This document shows positions 62,947-64,000 of a stretch of 64,000 nt of DNA, piece after piece. The position numbers and the translations under genes were made by a program. Below the pieces are notes generated by a model. It saw only the letters and a program-made list of their open reading frames with translations, was not told the origin of the DNA and made no database searches. This DNA is from Sabellastarte sp. h YS-2021 (lineage: Eukaryota > Annelida > Polychaeta > Sabellida > Sabellidae). The stretch lies in the NCBI GenBank assembly GCA_964017235.1, contig OZ024936.1, positions 13,244,496 to 13,308,495 on the forward strand. Direction: 5' to 3'. Position 1 is the stretch's first letter. Each line of letters opens with the position of its first letter.

Positions 62947-63935
62947 ATGGGGATTTTGCCATGCATATACACTAGTACAGGTGCCTTCCCATCGAGTACG
63001 CCAATTTTGGTCGTTCCGAGGGACACCAATTTTTTTCCACCAATGGATAGAGTGGTCCAGTCTGAGTCTATACAATATAACAGGGTAGGGTCTAAAGACC
63101 TTAATTTCGTAGATATGAGCAGAAACAGTATTTCCCATTGATTTTAAATGGGGATTTCGTCGTACATGTGTAGATGCCTTACCATCGAGTACGCCAATTT
63201 TGGTCGTTCCGAGGGACACCAATTTTTTTCCACCAATGGATAGAGTGGTCCAGTCTGAGTCTATACAATATAACAGGGTAGGGTCTAAAGACCTTAATTT
63301 CGTAGATATGAGCAGAAACAGTATTTCCCATTGATTTTAAATGGGGATTTTGCCATGCATATACACTAGTACAGCTGCCTTACCATGGAGTACGCCAATT
63401 TTGGTCGTTCCGAGGGACACCAATTTTTTTCCACCAATGGATAGAGTGGTCCAGTCTGAGTCTATACAATATAACAGGGTAGGGTCTAAAGACCTTAATT
63501 TCGTAGATATGAGCAGAAACAGTATTTCCCATTGATTTTAAATGGGGATTTTGCCATGCATATACACTAGTACAGGTGCCTTACCATTGAGTACGCCAAT
63601 TTTGGTCGTTCCGAGGGACACCAATTTTTTTCCACCAATGGATAGAGTGGTCCAGTCTGAGTCTATACAATATAACAGGGTAGGGTCTAAAGACCTTAAT
63701 TTCGTAGATATGAGCAGAAACAGTATTTCCCATTGATTTTAAATGGGGATTTCGTCGTACATGTGTAGATGCCTTACCATCGAGTACGCCAATTTTGGTC
63801 GTTCCGAGGGACAGCAATTTTTTTCCACCAATGGATAGAGTGGTCCAGACTGAGTCTGTACAATATAACAGGGTAGGGTCTAAAGACCTTAATTTCGTAG
63901 ATATGAGCAGAAACAGTATTTCCCATTGATTTTAA
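62947..63935 (+). repeat. Right flank block resembling the left flank
   Basis: B starts are 62947, 63341 and 63542, with A at 63148 and 63743. The B at 62947 has CCTTCCC, that at 63341 has ACAGCTG with CCATGG, and that at 63542 has CCATTGAG. The same three states occur in B monomers of the left flank (2099, 1697 and 1898) and again at 14595-14997. The A at 63743 has CCAGACTGAGTCTGTAC, otherwise found only at about 5136 and 16667, and a private GGGACAGCAA near 63810. Confidence 0.9.
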
Positions 63936-64000
63936 ATGGGGATTTCGTCGTACATGTGTAGATGCCTTACCATCGAGTACGCCAATTTTGGTCGTTCCGA
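63936..64000 (+). repeat. Truncated class A monomer at right edge
   Basis: The first 65 bp of a class A monomer, with the A cassette and CCATCGAG, run to the window edge. The array therefore continues beyond 64 kb, and neither border of the satellite is in view. Confidence 0.95.

Larger units (their letters stand above)
1..64000. repeat. Satellite DNA array, two monomer classes (193 and 201 bp)
   Basis: The entire window is a single head-to-tail satellite array. Monomers are phased here from the A of ATGGGG or ATAGGG that follows the TGATTTTAA end of the previous unit. B monomers start at the positions listed in the regional entries, and A monomers fill every gap at 193 bp steps. Totals are 239 complete A and 88 complete B. 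Distances between successive B starts are 201 (10 times), 393/394 (19), 587 (14), 779/780 (9) and 973 (25); the ten longer intervals run from 1165 to 1937 bp. No inversion, unique spacer or inserted element was seen. High identity and layered duplications are typical of eukaryotic centromeric or pericentromeric satellites; that location is inferred. The family is not recognised. Confidence 0.98.

Noticed and set aside
1-64000. CRISPR array
   Set aside because: The regular repeats are 193-201 bp with no unique spacers between them. The length and lack of spacers do not fit CRISPR.
1-64000. Inverted repeat or strand switch within the array
   Set aside because: All monomers were followed in one orientation from end to end, and no reverse-complement unit was found.

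Overview
The whole 64 kb window is one uninterrupted, head-to-tail tandem satellite DNA array. I find no protein-coding gene, RNA gene, transposon, CRISPR array or unique sequence. Every base belongs to a monomer of one of two length classes. Class A is 193 bp (239 complete copies) and class B is 201 bp (88 complete copies), with partial monomers at both ends (1-128 and 63936-64000). The tally closes exactly: 88 B and 238 A monomers, minus three B and five A copies that each lost 1 bp, fill positions 129-63742 with no base left over; one more A follows at 63743. Orientation never changes.

Organism: the length, near-identity and multi-level repeat structure indicate a eukaryotic chromosome in constitutive heterochromatin (centromere, pericentromere or subtelomere). 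I do not recognise the satellite family and cannot name a species. GC is about 41%. CpG is close to expectation (7 per A monomer against about 8 expected), so there is no strong CpG decay.

Monomer design: A and B are nearly the same over about 166 bp. They differ consistently in one cassette just after the monomer start (A offsets 11-27, B offsets 11-35): eight substitutions, all transitions, plus an 8 bp insertion in B. Each monomer also carries a T7 tract and a GGTCT-AA-AGACC dyad.

Layout: B monomers punctuate runs of A, and the commonest unit is B+4A (973 bp, 25 occurrences). Larger blocks are themselves duplicated: a 7-mer of 1367 bp at 2.7-5.4 kb; a 15-mer of 2927 bp at 8.3-14.2 kb; a second version of the 1.3-6.0 kb block at 14.2-17.3 kb; a 28-mer of 5475 bp that recurs and grows to a 35-mer of 6825 bp at 18.3-37.4 kb; a partial re-copy at offset 7002 bp at 42.7-45.2 kb; 13/14-mers of 2533/2726 bp at 47.4-53.6 kb; four pentamers in a row at 53.6-57.5 kb; and a 10-mer of 1954 bp at 56.5-60.4 kb. 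Diagnostic variants place an ATAGGG-type core (about 17-47 kb) between ATGGGG-type flanks (0-17 and 57-64 kb). A run of A monomers at 61.6-62.9 kb has unusually many private changes. This is the pattern expected from repeated unequal exchange and conversion, as in centromeric higher-order repeats. The many short open frames are by-products of the repeat: most need a TTG start, and none is supported as a gene.
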